Shown: positions 7,064-15,606, numbered from the stretch's first letter. The stretch is DNA of 64,000 nt from Nitrospirota bacterium (GCA_009773185.1 WPIF01000011.1:1-64000); one strand, 5' to 3'. Translations and numbers: made by a program. The notes: generated by a model not told the origin, from the sequence alone.

Positions 7064-8497
7064 TTATTTTATTATCTCGGCGGTAAAGCTGAACAGTTCC
7101 GCATCCTTCCAGGCATCTTTTGACAGCCCGGCCTTAAGGGATAGTTGTTCAAGAAATGTTTCTGTGTCCCATCCGAATTCCGTAGGAACCTGTGGCAGGA
7201 GCAACCCGCTGTTCTGCCCCTTTATAAGAAAGAGCCCGTGTTTCCCTATCTCTATCCCGCTTATACCCTTTAATGGCTCGAATGGTGAGAGTATGGAAAT
7301 CTCAACTTCCATATCTTTCAGCTCTCCCTTGTCCATCTGCGGGAACCTCGGGTCTCTGGAAGATGCAGAAACAGCATTCATGATTACAGACCTGTACAAA
7401 GGCATCACAGGCTGCAGATTGCCGATGCAGCCCCGCAGGTTGTTGTTTCTTTTTATTGTGACAAAGGTAGCGCCATTTGCTGCAAGTTTTGGATTCTTTA
7501 TTTCAACTTCAGGGGTTTTGCCATTAGTTACATAATTAATAATCGTATCCTTTGCCAGTGAAAGGAGTTGCTCTTTTTCCTCTTTTGTAAGCACGCTTTT
7601 GTAAAGCCCTATTGCTGCATATCCAACGACACGGCCCTTGTCACCGGTAACATCTCCTGAATTTGCGTATTTAAAAAGCAGGCCGTTTGTAGCGCCCAGG
7701 CCTTTTGCAACAGCCATTGCGAACAATACCGGATAGCCTCCGCACATCTCACCTTCCCCTGTCATGAGATATCTTTCGGTATCTTCGAGAGACATCCTTT
7801 CTATTGCATCTGTTATCTTTTTATCCTTCAACAGGGCAGTATTATAGTCGTGATAATGAGAAAGGTCAGTGCTTGCAATTATGATTGTCTTTTCGTCTTT
7901 CCTGAGCAACTCTGTTAGTTTCTCTTTAAGGAATTCAAAAGACTCTCGTGTCGGAGAACCGACAAGTATGGGCACTATTTTAAAGTCCTTCAAGGCCTGC
8001 TGCAGGAATGGCAACTGCACCTCAAGAGAATGCTCTTTTGCAAAGGCATCAGGATAAAAACTTACATTTGCCTTTTCATTTATCAGGGACCTGGCAATTC
8101 TTTTGTTAATCTTTATATTCCCGAGAGGTGTTTTCATTCTTCCCTTTGTATAAACAGATACGCCGGTAAATGAAGCATAATGGCTTGGACCTATAAGAAT
8201 TATTGTCTTAATATCCCTGCCTGCAAGATGTTTGTATGCGTATGCTGCAACCTGGCCTGAAAACTGGTAGCCTGCATGCGGGGATATCAGGGCAATGAGT
8301 TTTCCGTCAACCGGCTGCTTTTCCGCATTTGCAAGAAAACTGCTGACCATCTCTTTCAGGGTTTTGCCGTCAGCAGGATAAAATGTTCCGGCAACTGAAG
8401 GCTCTTTTATGTCTTCTTTGCAGCCTGCACAAACAGCAAACAGCAGGGAAAAAATAGTGAACAGTGAACAGTAAATAGTGAACAGCCTAAGCCTCAT
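7064..8497 (-). CDS. amrB-amrA: AmmeMemoRadiSam system proteins B and A, fused (Memo-AMMECR1)
   Basis: 477 aa from ATG 8497, preceded by GGAGAAAAG. A further-upstream ATG (8548) only yields a basic stretch in a frame overlapped by the 43-aa Tat ORF, so I reject it. N-terminus: hydrophobic signal ending AVCAGC, lipobox-like, suggesting an exported lipoprotein. Memo domain (about 32-290) shows SVAGTFYPADG, ISPHAGYQFSG, GPSHY, EHSLEVQLPFL and STDLSHY, the metal-site histidines and aspartate of this family. AMMECR1 domain (about 300-475) shows RGCIGNLQP and SRDPRFP. The family always accompanies a radical SAM enzyme, here upstream at 8662-9636; the reaction of the system is not settled. The signal-peptide core is encoded by TTCACTATTTACTG-type heptamer repeats. 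Confidence 0.92.
   Translation of the reverse strand: MRLRLFTIYCSLFTIFSLLFAVCAGCKEDIKEPSVAGTFYPADGKTLKEMVSSFLANAEKQPVDGKLIALISPHAGYQFSGQVAAYAYKHLAGRDIKTIILIGPSHYASFTGVSVYTKGRMKTPLGNIKINKRIARSLINEKANVSFYPDAFAKEHSLEVQLPFLQQALKDFKIVPILVGSPTRESFEFLKEKLTELLRKDEKTIIIASTDLSHYHDYNTALLKDKKITDAIERMSLEDTERYLMTGEGEMCGGYPVLFAMAVAKGLGATNGLLFKYANSGDVTGDKGRVVGYAAIGLYKSVLTKEEKEQLLSLAKDTIINYVTNGKTPEVEIKNPKLAANGATFVTIKRNNNLRGCIGNLQPVMPLYRSVIMNAVSASSRDPRFPQMDKGELKDMEVEISILSPFEPLKGISGIEIGKHGLFLIKGQNSGLLLPQVPTEFGWDTETFLEQLSLKAGLSKDAWKDAELFSFTAEIIK
8455..8485. repeat. TGAACAG/TAGTGAA heptamer-type low-complexity repeat
   Basis: Plus strand reads a chain of TAGTGAACAG-type units. On the coding (minus) strand the units are read as the hydrophobic core FTIYCSLFTIF of the Memo-AMMECR1 signal peptide. 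Related stretches lie at 39711-39734 and 40857-40887. Confidence 0.6.
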
Positions 8498-8618
8498 CAG
8501 CTTTTCTCCAGAACATTGCCTCTTTTTCTTTTTGTTCTTTTCCGGCATTAATTTTTTTACCTAAAAGACCCAGAAGCCCTCCAAGAAGAAAAAATCCGAG
8601 AAAATCTCTTCTTGTCAT
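8487..8618 (-). CDS. Tat-signal micro-protein between the radical SAM and Memo genes (43 aa)
   Basis: The minus strand from ATG 8616-8618 encodes MTRRDFLGFFLLGGLLGLLG, then KKINAGKEQKEKEAMFWRKADEA and TAG. The first part is a textbook twin-arginine (RRDFLG) signal with a Gly/Leu-rich hydrophobic core. Its last codons overlap the ATG of the Memo-AMMECR1 gene (8497), so the two are likely coupled. From memory, KEAMFWRK resembles the KEA(M/L)FY-K segment that precedes the first Cys cluster in Tat-exported AmmeMemoRadiSam radical SAM proteins, whereas the radical SAM gene here begins directly at that Cys cluster. This looks like the detached leader module of that enzyme or a dedicated partner peptide. 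The ribosome site is weak. Confidence 0.6.
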   Translation of the reverse strand: MTRRDFLGFFLLGGLLGLLGKKINAGKEQKEKEAMFWRKADEA

Positions 8619-8661
8619 ATTAAATACTATGTCCTGTCTTTGAATATCATATTTCAATCTA

Positions 8662-9636
8662 TTAGCTCCATCTGCCGGGAATATTTATACCGCAGAATCT
8701 GCACTTCCCGCCCGATATATTGTTTTGTTTGACAAAGTAGCCTGTTCTCTCAATAAGAAGGCTTTTACACTTATGGCAGTATGTATTTTCAGCTTCACTC
8801 CTTATATTGCCACTATACACATATTTTAGTCCAACCTCCATGGCTGTATCCCTTGCATCCCTTATTGTCTCAGGAGGAGTCGGGGGCAGGTCCTTCAATT
8901 TATAATATGGGAAAAATCTTGAGAAATGCAGAGGCACATCAGGCCCGAGATTTTTTACGATCCACCTGCACATCTCTCTTATCTTTTTCATGTCGTCATT
9001 GAGGGTCGGGATAATGAGGTTTGTTATCTCAAGCCATACGCCTTCATCCTTAAGCACGGCTAATGAATCCAGGACAGGCTTAAGCCTGCCGCCGCATATC
9101 CTGCTGTAGAAATCCTCTGTAAATGCCTTTAGGTCCACATCAGCAGCATCCATATATTTTGAAAGTTCCCTTAATGGTTTTTCTTTTATGTATCCGCATG
9201 AATGCATGGTATTTTTAATATTGAACCTCTTTGCAATCTGCGCTGTGTCATACATATATTCATAGAAAACTGTCGGCTCCGTATATGTGTATGTTACTGT
9301 TCTGCAGCCGTAAAACATTGCCTGTCTGACAACGTCGTCAGGAGATAAGTTGATATAATCTGTTTCTTCGGGTTTTGCCTGAGAGATCTGCCAGTTCTGG
9401 CAGAATTTACATCCCAGTACGCAGCCCGCAGTTGCTATTGAAAATGCAGTTGTTGCAGGAAGGAAATGGAAAAATGGTTTTTTTTCGATAGGGTCTATTG
9501 CCACTGAACAGGGCTTCCCGTAGACAAGGCTGTAGAGAACTCCTTCTTTATTTATCCTTGTCCTGCACCCCCCGACCTGATACTCATCAAGAACGCATTC
9601 GGTTGGGCAGAGATCGCACTGAACCTTCTTGCCCAT
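8662..9636 (-). CDS. amrS: AmmeMemoRadiSam system radical SAM enzyme
   Basis: 324 aa. The radical SAM cluster motif C-x3-C-x2-C is visible as GCVLGCKFCQNWQIS (C72, C76, C79). An N-terminal Cys set (CDLCPTEC at 7-14, C24) and a C-terminal CHKC...CRFCG pair are characteristic of the AmmeMemoRadiSam radical SAM branch, related to pyruvate-formate-lyase activases. It is first in the operon with the Tat micro-protein and the Memo-AMMECR1 fusion. The chemistry of this system is not established. ATG 9636 starts immediately at MGKKVQCDLCP without an export signal, unlike Tat-carrying relatives. Upstream lies structured repeat copy A. Confidence 0.92.
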   Translation of the reverse strand: MGKKVQCDLCPTECVLDEYQVGGCRTRINKEGVLYSLVYGKPCSVAIDPIEKKPFFHFLPATTAFSIATAGCVLGCKFCQNWQISQAKPEETDYINLSPDDVVRQAMFYGCRTVTYTYTEPTVFYEYMYDTAQIAKRFNIKNTMHSCGYIKEKPLRELSKYMDAADVDLKAFTEDFYSRICGGRLKPVLDSLAVLKDEGVWLEITNLIIPTLNDDMKKIREMCRWIVKNLGPDVPLHFSRFFPYYKLKDLPPTPPETIRDARDTAMEVGLKYVYSGNIRSEAENTYCHKCKSLLIERTGYFVKQNNISGGKCRFCGINIPGRWS

Positions 9637-9687
9637 GCCTTATTATAAAACAAAATTGGACGCCGGGGCTGAATTTTATGAGCTTAA

Positions 9688-9815
9688 AGGCAGGGCAAAG
9701 TATTCGAGCGGTTTTATTTTGCCGATAGTCCTTAAGTAGTGTTTAAGGAAAGTAAAGAGGCAAAATACCTCGCAGGCCGAAGGCCGAGAATGAGCGAGGG
9801 TACTATGCCCTGCCT
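9688..9815 (+). repeat. Structured repeat family, copy A (about 128 bp)
   Basis: Outer stem AGGCAGGGCA (9688-9697) pairs with TGCCCTGCCT (9806-9815), and AGTA with TACT just inside. Conserved core: GAGCGGTTTTATTTTGCC then GGCAAAATACCTCG (inner stem TATTTTGCC/GGCAAAATA), a loop hairpin CCTTAA/TTAAGG, a hairpin GGCC-GAA-GGCC, then GAATGAGCGA. Three other full copies occur (20511-20649, 54647-54776, 63474-63599) with different outer-stem sequences that remain complementary within each copy. Confidence 0.8.
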
Positions 9816-9856
9816 CATCACGGGAAAGCGAAACCGGGAATGCCTTCATCTCTCTC

Positions 9857-10057
9857 TTACTCCTTTTCCTTCCAATGCATCCCTTTATGAAGGCTTAACC
9901 CCTTTTTTGAGATTACCTTTTCATAATAAATACGGCGTTCCAGATAACCCTCAATCTCAGGCATAAAATACTCTGAGATTACATTGTATGAAAGGATGAA
10001 CACAGTTAATAGTGTGGCCAGTATTGCCAGAGTCTTAAATTTTTTCTTATCAGTCAT
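9857..10057 (-). CDS. Small membrane protein (66 aa)
   Basis: 66 aa with one transmembrane helix (about 9-29, FKTLAILATLLTVFILSY) and a basic/aromatic soluble tail. It follows the FMN/Fe-S membrane protein gene (10092-11312) on the same strand with a 34-nt gap, so it is probably its operon partner. I do not recognise a family; an accessory role in the electron-transfer complex is inference from position. Confidence 0.55.
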   Translation of the reverse strand: MTDKKKFKTLAILATLLTVFILSYNVISEYFMPEIEGYLERRIYYEKVISKKGLSLHKGMHWKEKE

Positions 10058-10091
10058 AAGTATCCTTTAACCAACCCCTAATCGCTAACCA

Positions 10092-11312
10092 CTATCCCCT
10101 GCCTTTATAGCACCTGTTGCACCTGATGCACTCGGATATCAGAGGCATTGGCTTGTTACCCATCGGGCAGTCATTCCTGCTTGGATAAGCGGTGTCTTTC
10201 CTTGATAGCATTCCGGTTAATGCCGCAACAGGGCAGAGATACCTGCACCAGAACCTTTCAACCTTCAGATTTGCAAGGAGCGTTATCACAACCAGAGACC
10301 ACGCCAGATAATTTCCGTGAAAAGAAAAGAGCGTGACATAGGCCTCGTAGTTCCCGAATTCCACTCTTTTGCTTATGAAGACTACAAATGCTGCTGCTCC
10401 CAATAAGATATATTTTAAGTCTCTCCATCTGTCATCTGTTTCAACAGGAATAAGCCATTTTTTGAATGGCAGTCTCCCGATAAGTTCAGACAGCGCTCCG
10501 AACGGGCAAAGCCAGCCGCAGTAGAGCCTTCCGGCAATGATTATTGAGATAATGGTGCTTGCAAGGATGCTAAGCCAGAGCCTTGAAGATGACGGCCTTA
10601 GAAGAACGAGATTGAACACATGCAGTATAGAAAAAGGGCTTGAAAGATATAAACCAATGACAGGGATGCTCAGGATAAGGCTTATGTCTCTTGCCCTGAG
10701 AAATTTCTTTGATTTCCTTGTGACAAAATAAAATACGATAACCAGAGAAAAAAGCAGAAGGTACGTAATCCAGCCTGTGCCGTGTGCTTTCTTTGCCTCT
10801 TCGGATTTCACAGGTATTTTAAGTACGTCTGCTGCAACTATTCTTGAAGACTCCTTTATTGTCTTTGCCATTGCCTCAACACTGACAGTTGCCCTGCTTA
10901 TGGCATCTACGTCTTTGTCTGCTTCAAAGGGGTCGTTGACGCTCTTGCCGAGAAACTTCTGCAAATATCCGGCGCTCTCCATATAATGCACATAATTTTT
11001 TGTCTCTTTATGCTCAAGGATCTTTATCCCTGTAATCTTTCCATCAGGGCTTAATGCAAGGAGGATTTTTATCGGGCCTGCATATCCCCTGACCGAGGGG
11101 ACAATATCGTATGTATTAAAGGCTGCAATGCCTTCGCCTGATTGATAATGCGGAGGATTGGTTTTTTTCTCCGGGAACCCTATGCCAGGGGCAACTTCTT
11201 TGAGATATATCCTCTCGTCAGCCTTTTTTTCAGGCAGGAATACCTGCATGCTGTATCCGGCAATGGCTGATGCAATCACTGTTATCAATAAAATTATTTT
11301 AAGGTTTTTCAT
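10092..11312 (-). CDS. FMN-binding and 4Fe-4S polyferredoxin-like membrane protein (NosR/RnfG-NapH-like)
   Basis: 406 aa. N-terminal signal/anchor (about 4-22), then an extracytoplasmic FMN-binding domain with DVDAISRATVS. Thr142 is the expected covalent flavin attachment residue; the usual S-G-A-T is S-R-A-T here. Several transmembrane helices follow (about 183-200, 212-233, 245-265, 300-315, 340-360) with CGWLCPFG, CRYLCPVAA and a C-terminal ECIRCNRCYK, cysteine sets for Fe-S clusters as in NosR and NapH. The family passes electrons across or along the membrane. Start ATG 11312 overlaps the end of the upstream spermidine-synthase-like gene by 14 nt. Confidence 0.85.
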   Translation of the reverse strand: MKNLKIILLITVIASAIAGYSMQVFLPEKKADERIYLKEVAPGIGFPEKKTNPPHYQSGEGIAAFNTYDIVPSVRGYAGPIKILLALSPDGKITGIKILEHKETKNYVHYMESAGYLQKFLGKSVNDPFEADKDVDAISRATVSVEAMAKTIKESSRIVAADVLKIPVKSEEAKKAHGTGWITYLLLFSLVIVFYFVTRKSKKFLRARDISLILSIPVIGLYLSSPFSILHVFNLVLLRPSSSRLWLSILASTIISIIIAGRLYCGWLCPFGALSELIGRLPFKKWLIPVETDDRWRDLKYILLGAAAFVVFISKRVEFGNYEAYVTLFSFHGNYLAWSLVVITLLANLKVERFWCRYLCPVAALTGMLSRKDTAYPSRNDCPMGNKPMPLISECIRCNRCYKGRG

Positions 11313-13401
11313 GGCTTATTGATAAAAGCAGAATAAAAGATATCCCCTTTATTAATACCAGAAACAGGAGGGTATTTTGAACCCCTGCTAAAGGCATCAT
11401 AAATATAGCTGTCAGAAATGCGCCGAGGAAAGAGCCTGTAAGGTCTGTTGCGTAAAGCCTTCCTGCAACTCCGGTTGCGCCCTGTTTTTTTATGCAGAGA
11501 TTTGCCGCTGCAAACTGCATGCCGCCAAGCATGCCGCATAAAAAGCTTAACACATAAAAAAGAATCTCCTGCTTAAAAAGTGCAGGGGCAGAAATAAAAA
11601 GAATGATTGCTGCAACCTCGAGGAGGCGAAGCCATCCCAGAGGCCTCTGAATGCCTTTTGTGATATGGGCTCCGAAGGCCATCCCCAGCATGAAGACTGC
11701 TGTGAGAAGGCCTATCATCTCATAAACGTATCCAAATGACGCCTGATATGCAAGGAGTATCAGCATGGAAAATGCCATTACTGAATATCCTGTTGTAAAC
11801 ATTGAGTAATAGACAGCCTGTTTTTTCTTCCAGAGGACGGCCGCAATAATGATAAATGCTGCCATAAGCACGGGGATTATCTGTTGGTTTTCCATATTGA
11901 GCAGCAGGTTCAGTATGCCTCCTCCATAAACCTCGGACCAGAGCATAAGGTTATAAAGATAGGCAATTGGTTCCATGTCTGTATTTATTGCATGGATTTT
12001 TTCAAGCCTTTCCCTGACAAGGCTCACCTTTAAGGGGGAAAAGGCGTCAGCAAGAATATAAGGCTGAAAATAGCGGGCCTCAATGGCCCTTTTATAAAAC
12101 CTTTCACTGAGTGCCTGCGGGTTTGTATCAAAGGGCCTGCCTGAGGCAAAGATATACCCGTACTCTTCTGAAGAAAGTTTTACGCAGCTGAAGACATTTT
12201 TAAGTGAATTGTATACAGAACCGTTTGCCATCTGCATTTTCCTGCCTATGTAGCCGTATGATGCCGGAAGGTTAAGACAAAGCATGCCGTTCTCCTTAAG
12301 CGCTGTTTTTGCCTCTTTAAAAAAGCCGGTTGTATAGAATCTGTTTATGTTTGCTGTGGCAGGCTCAGGCAGGTTCAGGATAACAAGGTCATAGACAGGA
12401 GTTCCCGCTGCCCTTATGAATTTCCTTGCATCCTCTGTTATTATCCTGACTGGTTTATTGTTCAGCAGTTCCCTGTCTTTTTCGCTTAAAAGCCTGAAAG
12501 AGACATCAATAATCTTCGGGTCCATCTCCACGAAGTCTATTCCTGAGACAGGATATTTCAGGAGTTCCCTTATTATTGAAGGCGAGCCTCCGACAACCAG
12601 TGTGCGGGAAGGGGAGGGATGGACAGCCATTGGCAGGTGGGCCCTGAGTTCTTCTGTCTGGGTGTCAGGATATGAGAACTGGAATTTTCCTGAGGCATAG
12701 ACATTTGCCTGCCCCCTTATTTTTAAGACCGTAATCTCGCCGTATCTTGACTCAACCCTTTCAATCAGTTCTGCGCCTTTCCATTGCAGTGTTGAATAAG
12801 CCTTGCTGCTGCCAAAATAGAAAATAATTGGAATAAGAAGCAATACAGCAAGTGCCCTTTTCCTTATAAGCAGGAGGGCTGTTATAAAATTCATGATGCT
12901 TATTGCCATTGAGAGCATAAATACCTCTACCCTTCCTGAGAGCAGCAATGTAAATAATATGCCGCCTGTAAAAGCCCCGGTTGCCTCAAGGCTGTATGTC
13001 TTTGCGGCATCTTCGTCTGAGTGAGAAACAGCAAGCGGGAACTGCAATCCTATAACAAAGCACAGGGGCAAAAGGGAAATGACAGTGGCGATTATCGTAG
13101 TTGTCAGAGGTATTGTTTCTCCAAACTCAAAGGGAAGAGAGGGCCTTATCAGATTTATCAAAAGGATTGCAGGCTGTGACAGGAGGCCAACAACAAGAAA
13201 TGAAACTGCAAAGGCATGCTTATATTTTATCCTATGCCCTGCATAGCTTCCCATGCCCACAGCAGTAAGCCAGACGGAAAGTGTTATGCCGATATCAAGT
13301 TCATTTCCGGAAAAAACAGCGAGGAGCTGACGCAGGCTTATTATCTGCAGAAGTATGGAACTTAGTCCCATTGTGATTATGGGAAGTCCGCGTGTGTTCA
13401 T
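11299..13401 (-). CDS. Membrane protein with spermidine-synthase-like domain (fused transporter-like/methyltransferase fold)
   Basis: 700 aa. N-terminal block of hydrophobic helices (about 1-200), a soluble Rossmann-type domain (about 215-440) and a second membrane block (about 490-695). The soluble domain shows the spermidine-synthase-like signature TLVVGGSPSIIRELLKYP, VEMDPKII and YDLVILNLPEP. Such MFS/spermidine-synthase fusions are common in bacteria but their substrate is mostly unknown; polyamine synthesis is not proven. It heads the operon with the FMN/Fe-S membrane protein, so a link to membrane redox chemistry is possible (inference). Confidence 0.8.
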   Translation of the reverse strand: MNTRGLPIITMGLSSILLQIISLRQLLAVFSGNELDIGITLSVWLTAVGMGSYAGHRIKYKHAFAVSFLVVGLLSQPAILLINLIRPSLPFEFGETIPLTTTIIATVISLLPLCFVIGLQFPLAVSHSDEDAAKTYSLEATGAFTGGILFTLLLSGRVEVFMLSMAISIMNFITALLLIRKRALAVLLLIPIIFYFGSSKAYSTLQWKGAELIERVESRYGEITVLKIRGQANVYASGKFQFSYPDTQTEELRAHLPMAVHPSPSRTLVVGGSPSIIRELLKYPVSGIDFVEMDPKIIDVSFRLLSEKDRELLNNKPVRIITEDARKFIRAAGTPVYDLVILNLPEPATANINRFYTTGFFKEAKTALKENGMLCLNLPASYGYIGRKMQMANGSVYNSLKNVFSCVKLSSEEYGYIFASGRPFDTNPQALSERFYKRAIEARYFQPYILADAFSPLKVSLVRERLEKIHAINTDMEPIAYLYNLMLWSEVYGGGILNLLLNMENQQIIPVLMAAFIIIAAVLWKKKQAVYYSMFTTGYSVMAFSMLILLAYQASFGYVYEMIGLLTAVFMLGMAFGAHITKGIQRPLGWLRLLEVAAIILFISAPALFKQEILFYVLSFLCGMLGGMQFAAANLCIKKQGATGVAGRLYATDLTGSFLGAFLTAIFMMPLAGVQNTLLFLVLIKGISFILLLSISHEKP

Positions 13402-13495
13402 GAGGTTATTGTTTAATCTTTAGGATTTTTTTGCAAGTCTTTTAAAATATGTTCTGCACTATTTAGGGCGGGCGGCGAGGGAGCAAATAGCTGAT

Positions 13496-13903
13496 TTAAA
13501 ACTTTATGCCTCCCTTTTCAAGAATTTCCTTCACCGCATGGGCTACCTTACCGGCAGCTTCCTGCATTTTCTGTGTCTTCTCCTTTGAATAGTCGGTAGG
13601 CCAATGCACAGGATAGCGGGTATCAATATATGCCGTATTGAGCAGTTCGCATTGCTCCATGAGTGAAAGTAAGGATGCATCTTTCTTACCGCAGATTTTT
13701 AGCAGGGCGATGAGATTGTGTATCTTCTCGAATTCGAGGTCATAGGCTGCAACGTATGCCTTGAGATATTTTTCAACTGCTTGTTGAAAGTGGAAACAGA
13801 TTTGAGAGTAGAACTTGCTATCTTCTTCGAGGTTTATCTTTGCGAAATTGAAGTCTTCATCCGCCTTGGATAGCCATTCTCTGACAATACTGGGATCAGC
13901 CAT
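13496..13903 (-). CDS. HEPN-domain protein of a HEPN/MNT toxin-antitoxin pair
   Basis: 135 aa, all-helical HEPN fold with FHFQQAVEKYLKAY in the middle and AYIDTRYPVHWP near 95-106, which contains the R-x3-H arrangement used by this group. HEPN proteins of these pairs are usually ribonuclease toxins. The start (ATG 13903) overlaps the upstream nucleotidyltransferase gene by 8 nt, the standard MNT-then-HEPN order. Confidence 0.88.
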   Translation of the reverse strand: MADPSIVREWLSKADEDFNFAKINLEEDSKFYSQICFHFQQAVEKYLKAYVAAYDLEFEKIHNLIALLKICGKKDASLLSLMEQCELLNTAYIDTRYPVHWPTDYSKEKTQKMQEAAGKVAHAVKEILEKGGIKF

Positions 13904-14219
13904 AGAGAACCTTGCCCTCTTTGTATATTTTTTTAATGAACGGATCGCCGAGGGAAAGTCTCTCCTCTGCTTCTTCAGGTTTGTAAACGATATAGTCTAC
14001 AGCAGCGTCAACATCCATCATGCGGTAAATCTCTACGATCCGGTCTGCGCCGTAATAAGGAACGTCTCTTTTGATAATGAAAAAATCTATGTCGTTGATA
14101 TCTTCTTTTCCCCATGCAGACGAACCGAACAGGATTATCTTCTCAGGCTTATATTTTTTGATAAGCTGATTCTTGATGTCGTCAATTTTTTCTAATGCTA
14201 AAGCCCTATTCATTGGCAT
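13896..14219 (-). CDS. MNT-type minimal nucleotidyltransferase (antitoxin of the HEPN pair)
   Basis: 107 aa. The nucleotidyltransferase core is LFGSSAWGKEDINDIDFFII: G-S-x8-10-D-x-D with Asp residues that bind metal. In characterised HEPN/MNT systems this enzyme nucleotidylates (AMPylates) the HEPN toxin to silence it. ATG 14219 (or the second ATG two codons later) is plausible. The pair sits with another toxin-antitoxin pair (15340-15935) in the same accessory stretch. Confidence 0.88.
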   Translation of the reverse strand: MPMNRALALEKIDDIKNQLIKKYKPEKIILFGSSAWGKEDINDIDFFIIKRDVPYYGADRIVEIYRMMDVDAAVDYIVYKPEEAEERLSLGDPFIKKIYKEGKVLYG

Positions 14220-14314
14220 ATTGTATCAAATAATCAAGAACTTTACATAATGGTTTTGTCTCATATCTATCTGAACTTATTCAGACCGCCTCAGATTCAA
14301 GGCATCATCTTTTT

Positions 14315-15169
14315 CTATGAATGCTCAGCCAGCCACTCTATCGCTCCAGAAGTTGCCTCCCATACCGCCTTATTATCGTCCGCATAGATGACAGCCTCGT
14401 CCGTGTTGCCGAAACCATAATGAGGCGGAAGGCCGCGAGGCATTCTTCGGCGACCGAGAAGATAATCCGGCACATGTTTGTTTACCTTTAAAGCTGCCTT
14501 CAATGACCTGCCTGCCTCCGGTGAATCTCCTTGTTTTCGAAAATCCAGGAGCGCCCTCGAATACATCCAGAAAGCCGAACCGTCATTAGAATATTGAGCA
14601 AAAAGTTCCTCGGCTTTTTCATCAAGGCCGAGTTCTATCAGTCGAGGCATAAGTAGATAGCGTATCCCCTGATTATCATTCGGGTTTAGACGCAGCATTT
14701 CATGATAGTGCCCGACAGCTTCTTCTCTCTGTCCGGCTTTCCAAATGCACTCCGCAAGGCTGGCGCGTGCGCGCATGTATGGTCGCGTCTCAAGGAGTCC
14801 CCAGAAATATCCAACATCCTCTGTAAATGCCTCTTTGCCGAGAGCCCTCTCTCCTGCTGCCACACCCTGTCTGTAGAACTCTATTTCATCGCTGAGCGAT
14901 TTCGCTGTCTCCTGCGCAAGAAGTACATATGCGTCAGCGCAATCCGGAGATATCTCAAGAGCTTTCCTGGCTAAGACAACAGCTTGTTCTCTCGTTGGGG
15001 CATCCCATGCGTCATACATTATGTTCTGCGCCTCATTAATTGCACGATCTTTGTCCCCTCCAAAGATATTTGCCAACGTGCCTTCCATAGCCTCGCGCCG
15101 AGGCAAGGGGATAATGTCAGCGGTTTCTTTTTTCTTTGACGATTTTATCTTTTTTATCTTTTTAGGCAT
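14315..15169 (-). CDS. TPR-containing ST7-like protein (284 aa)
   Basis: 284 aa with a strongly basic N-terminus (KKIKKIKSSKKK) and tetratricopeptide-like helices (about 60-210: AVVLARKALEISPDCADAY, EEAVGHYHEMLRLNPNDNQG). The C-terminus (PHYGFGNTDEAVIYADDN, AIEWLAEHS) matches a pattern I associate with ST7-like/SEC-C-associated tetratricopeptide proteins. No catalytic residues; probably a protein-interaction module. It lies alone between two toxin-antitoxin pairs. Confidence 0.7.
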   Translation of the reverse strand: MPKKIKKIKSSKKKETADIIPLPRREAMEGTLANIFGGDKDRAINEAQNIMYDAWDAPTREQAVVLARKALEISPDCADAYVLLAQETAKSLSDEIEFYRQGVAAGERALGKEAFTEDVGYFWGLLETRPYMRARASLAECIWKAGQREEAVGHYHEMLRLNPNDNQGIRYLLMPRLIELGLDEKAEELFAQYSNDGSAFWMYSRALLDFRKQGDSPEAGRSLKAALKVNKHVPDYLLGRRRMPRGLPPHYGFGNTDEAVIYADDNKAVWEATSGAIEWLAEHS

Positions 15170-15339
15170 ATCCCTGCTTTTAATTTCACACCTTCTGTCC
15201 GGATTTCATATATGAGAGGAACCCACGTATCGTTTTTGTAAGAAAAAATTCCCATCCCTCACCCGCTTCCTTCAAAATCCTATTCTTCAACCGCCTTCTT
15301 CTGCTCCACAAAAAATCTTCACCGCGTAACGAGTAGACA

Positions 15340-15606
15340 TTACGCCCTGCATATTTGGGCAGTCAGGCCGTGTTTATGTTGCTTTTCTGCCTGTGCAAGT
15401 CTGAAGAGAGAGTTTGCCGCCTCAGCTACCTTGTCAGCCCCACCCGGCTGAAAGTATATTTCCCGGCATTTCGAGCATACAAGTGCAGCAATCCCTGACA
15501 ATTTTACCTTTAATCCTTCTCTCTCGAATTCCTGAGAGATGTATTTTTTTTCAAGCTGGCCGCCGCATTCAGAACACGGTGCTGTTTCGATATCTGATTT
15601 TTTCAT
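15340..15606 (-). CDS. YgiT-type zinc-finger antitoxin (MqsA-like N-domain)
   Basis: 88 aa from ATG 15606 (MKKSDIETAPCSECGG), which overlaps the stop of the upstream DUF4258 gene as ATGA; an earlier in-frame start (15642) would overlap it by 40 nt. Zinc-binding pairs CSEC and CSKC frame a GLKVKLSGIAALVC strand segment, and EIYFQPGGAD matches the end of YgiT-type fingers. The family provides antitoxins to RelE-fold toxins. No helix-turn-helix domain is attached. Confidence 0.8.
   Translation of the reverse strand: MKKSDIETAPCSECGGQLEKKYISQEFEREGLKVKLSGIAALVCSKCREIYFQPGGADKVAEAANSLFRLAQAEKQHKHGLTAQICRA

Noticed and set aside
8498-8548. Upstream ATG of the Memo-AMMECR1 frame (MPEKNKKKK...)
   Set aside because: No ribosome site, no family homology, and the DNA is better explained by the Tat micro-protein frame; ATG 8497 gives a clean signal peptide.
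9688-9815. HEARO/omega-RNA or IS200/IS605 end as explanation for the structured repeat
   Set aside because: No IscB, IsrB, TnpB or TnpA gene near any copy, and the element is shorter than HEARO RNAs as I know them; not excluded by search, but unsupported.
9739-9966. 75-aa plus-strand frame
   Set aside because: It is made of structured repeat copy A and the antisense of the 66-aa membrane protein gene.
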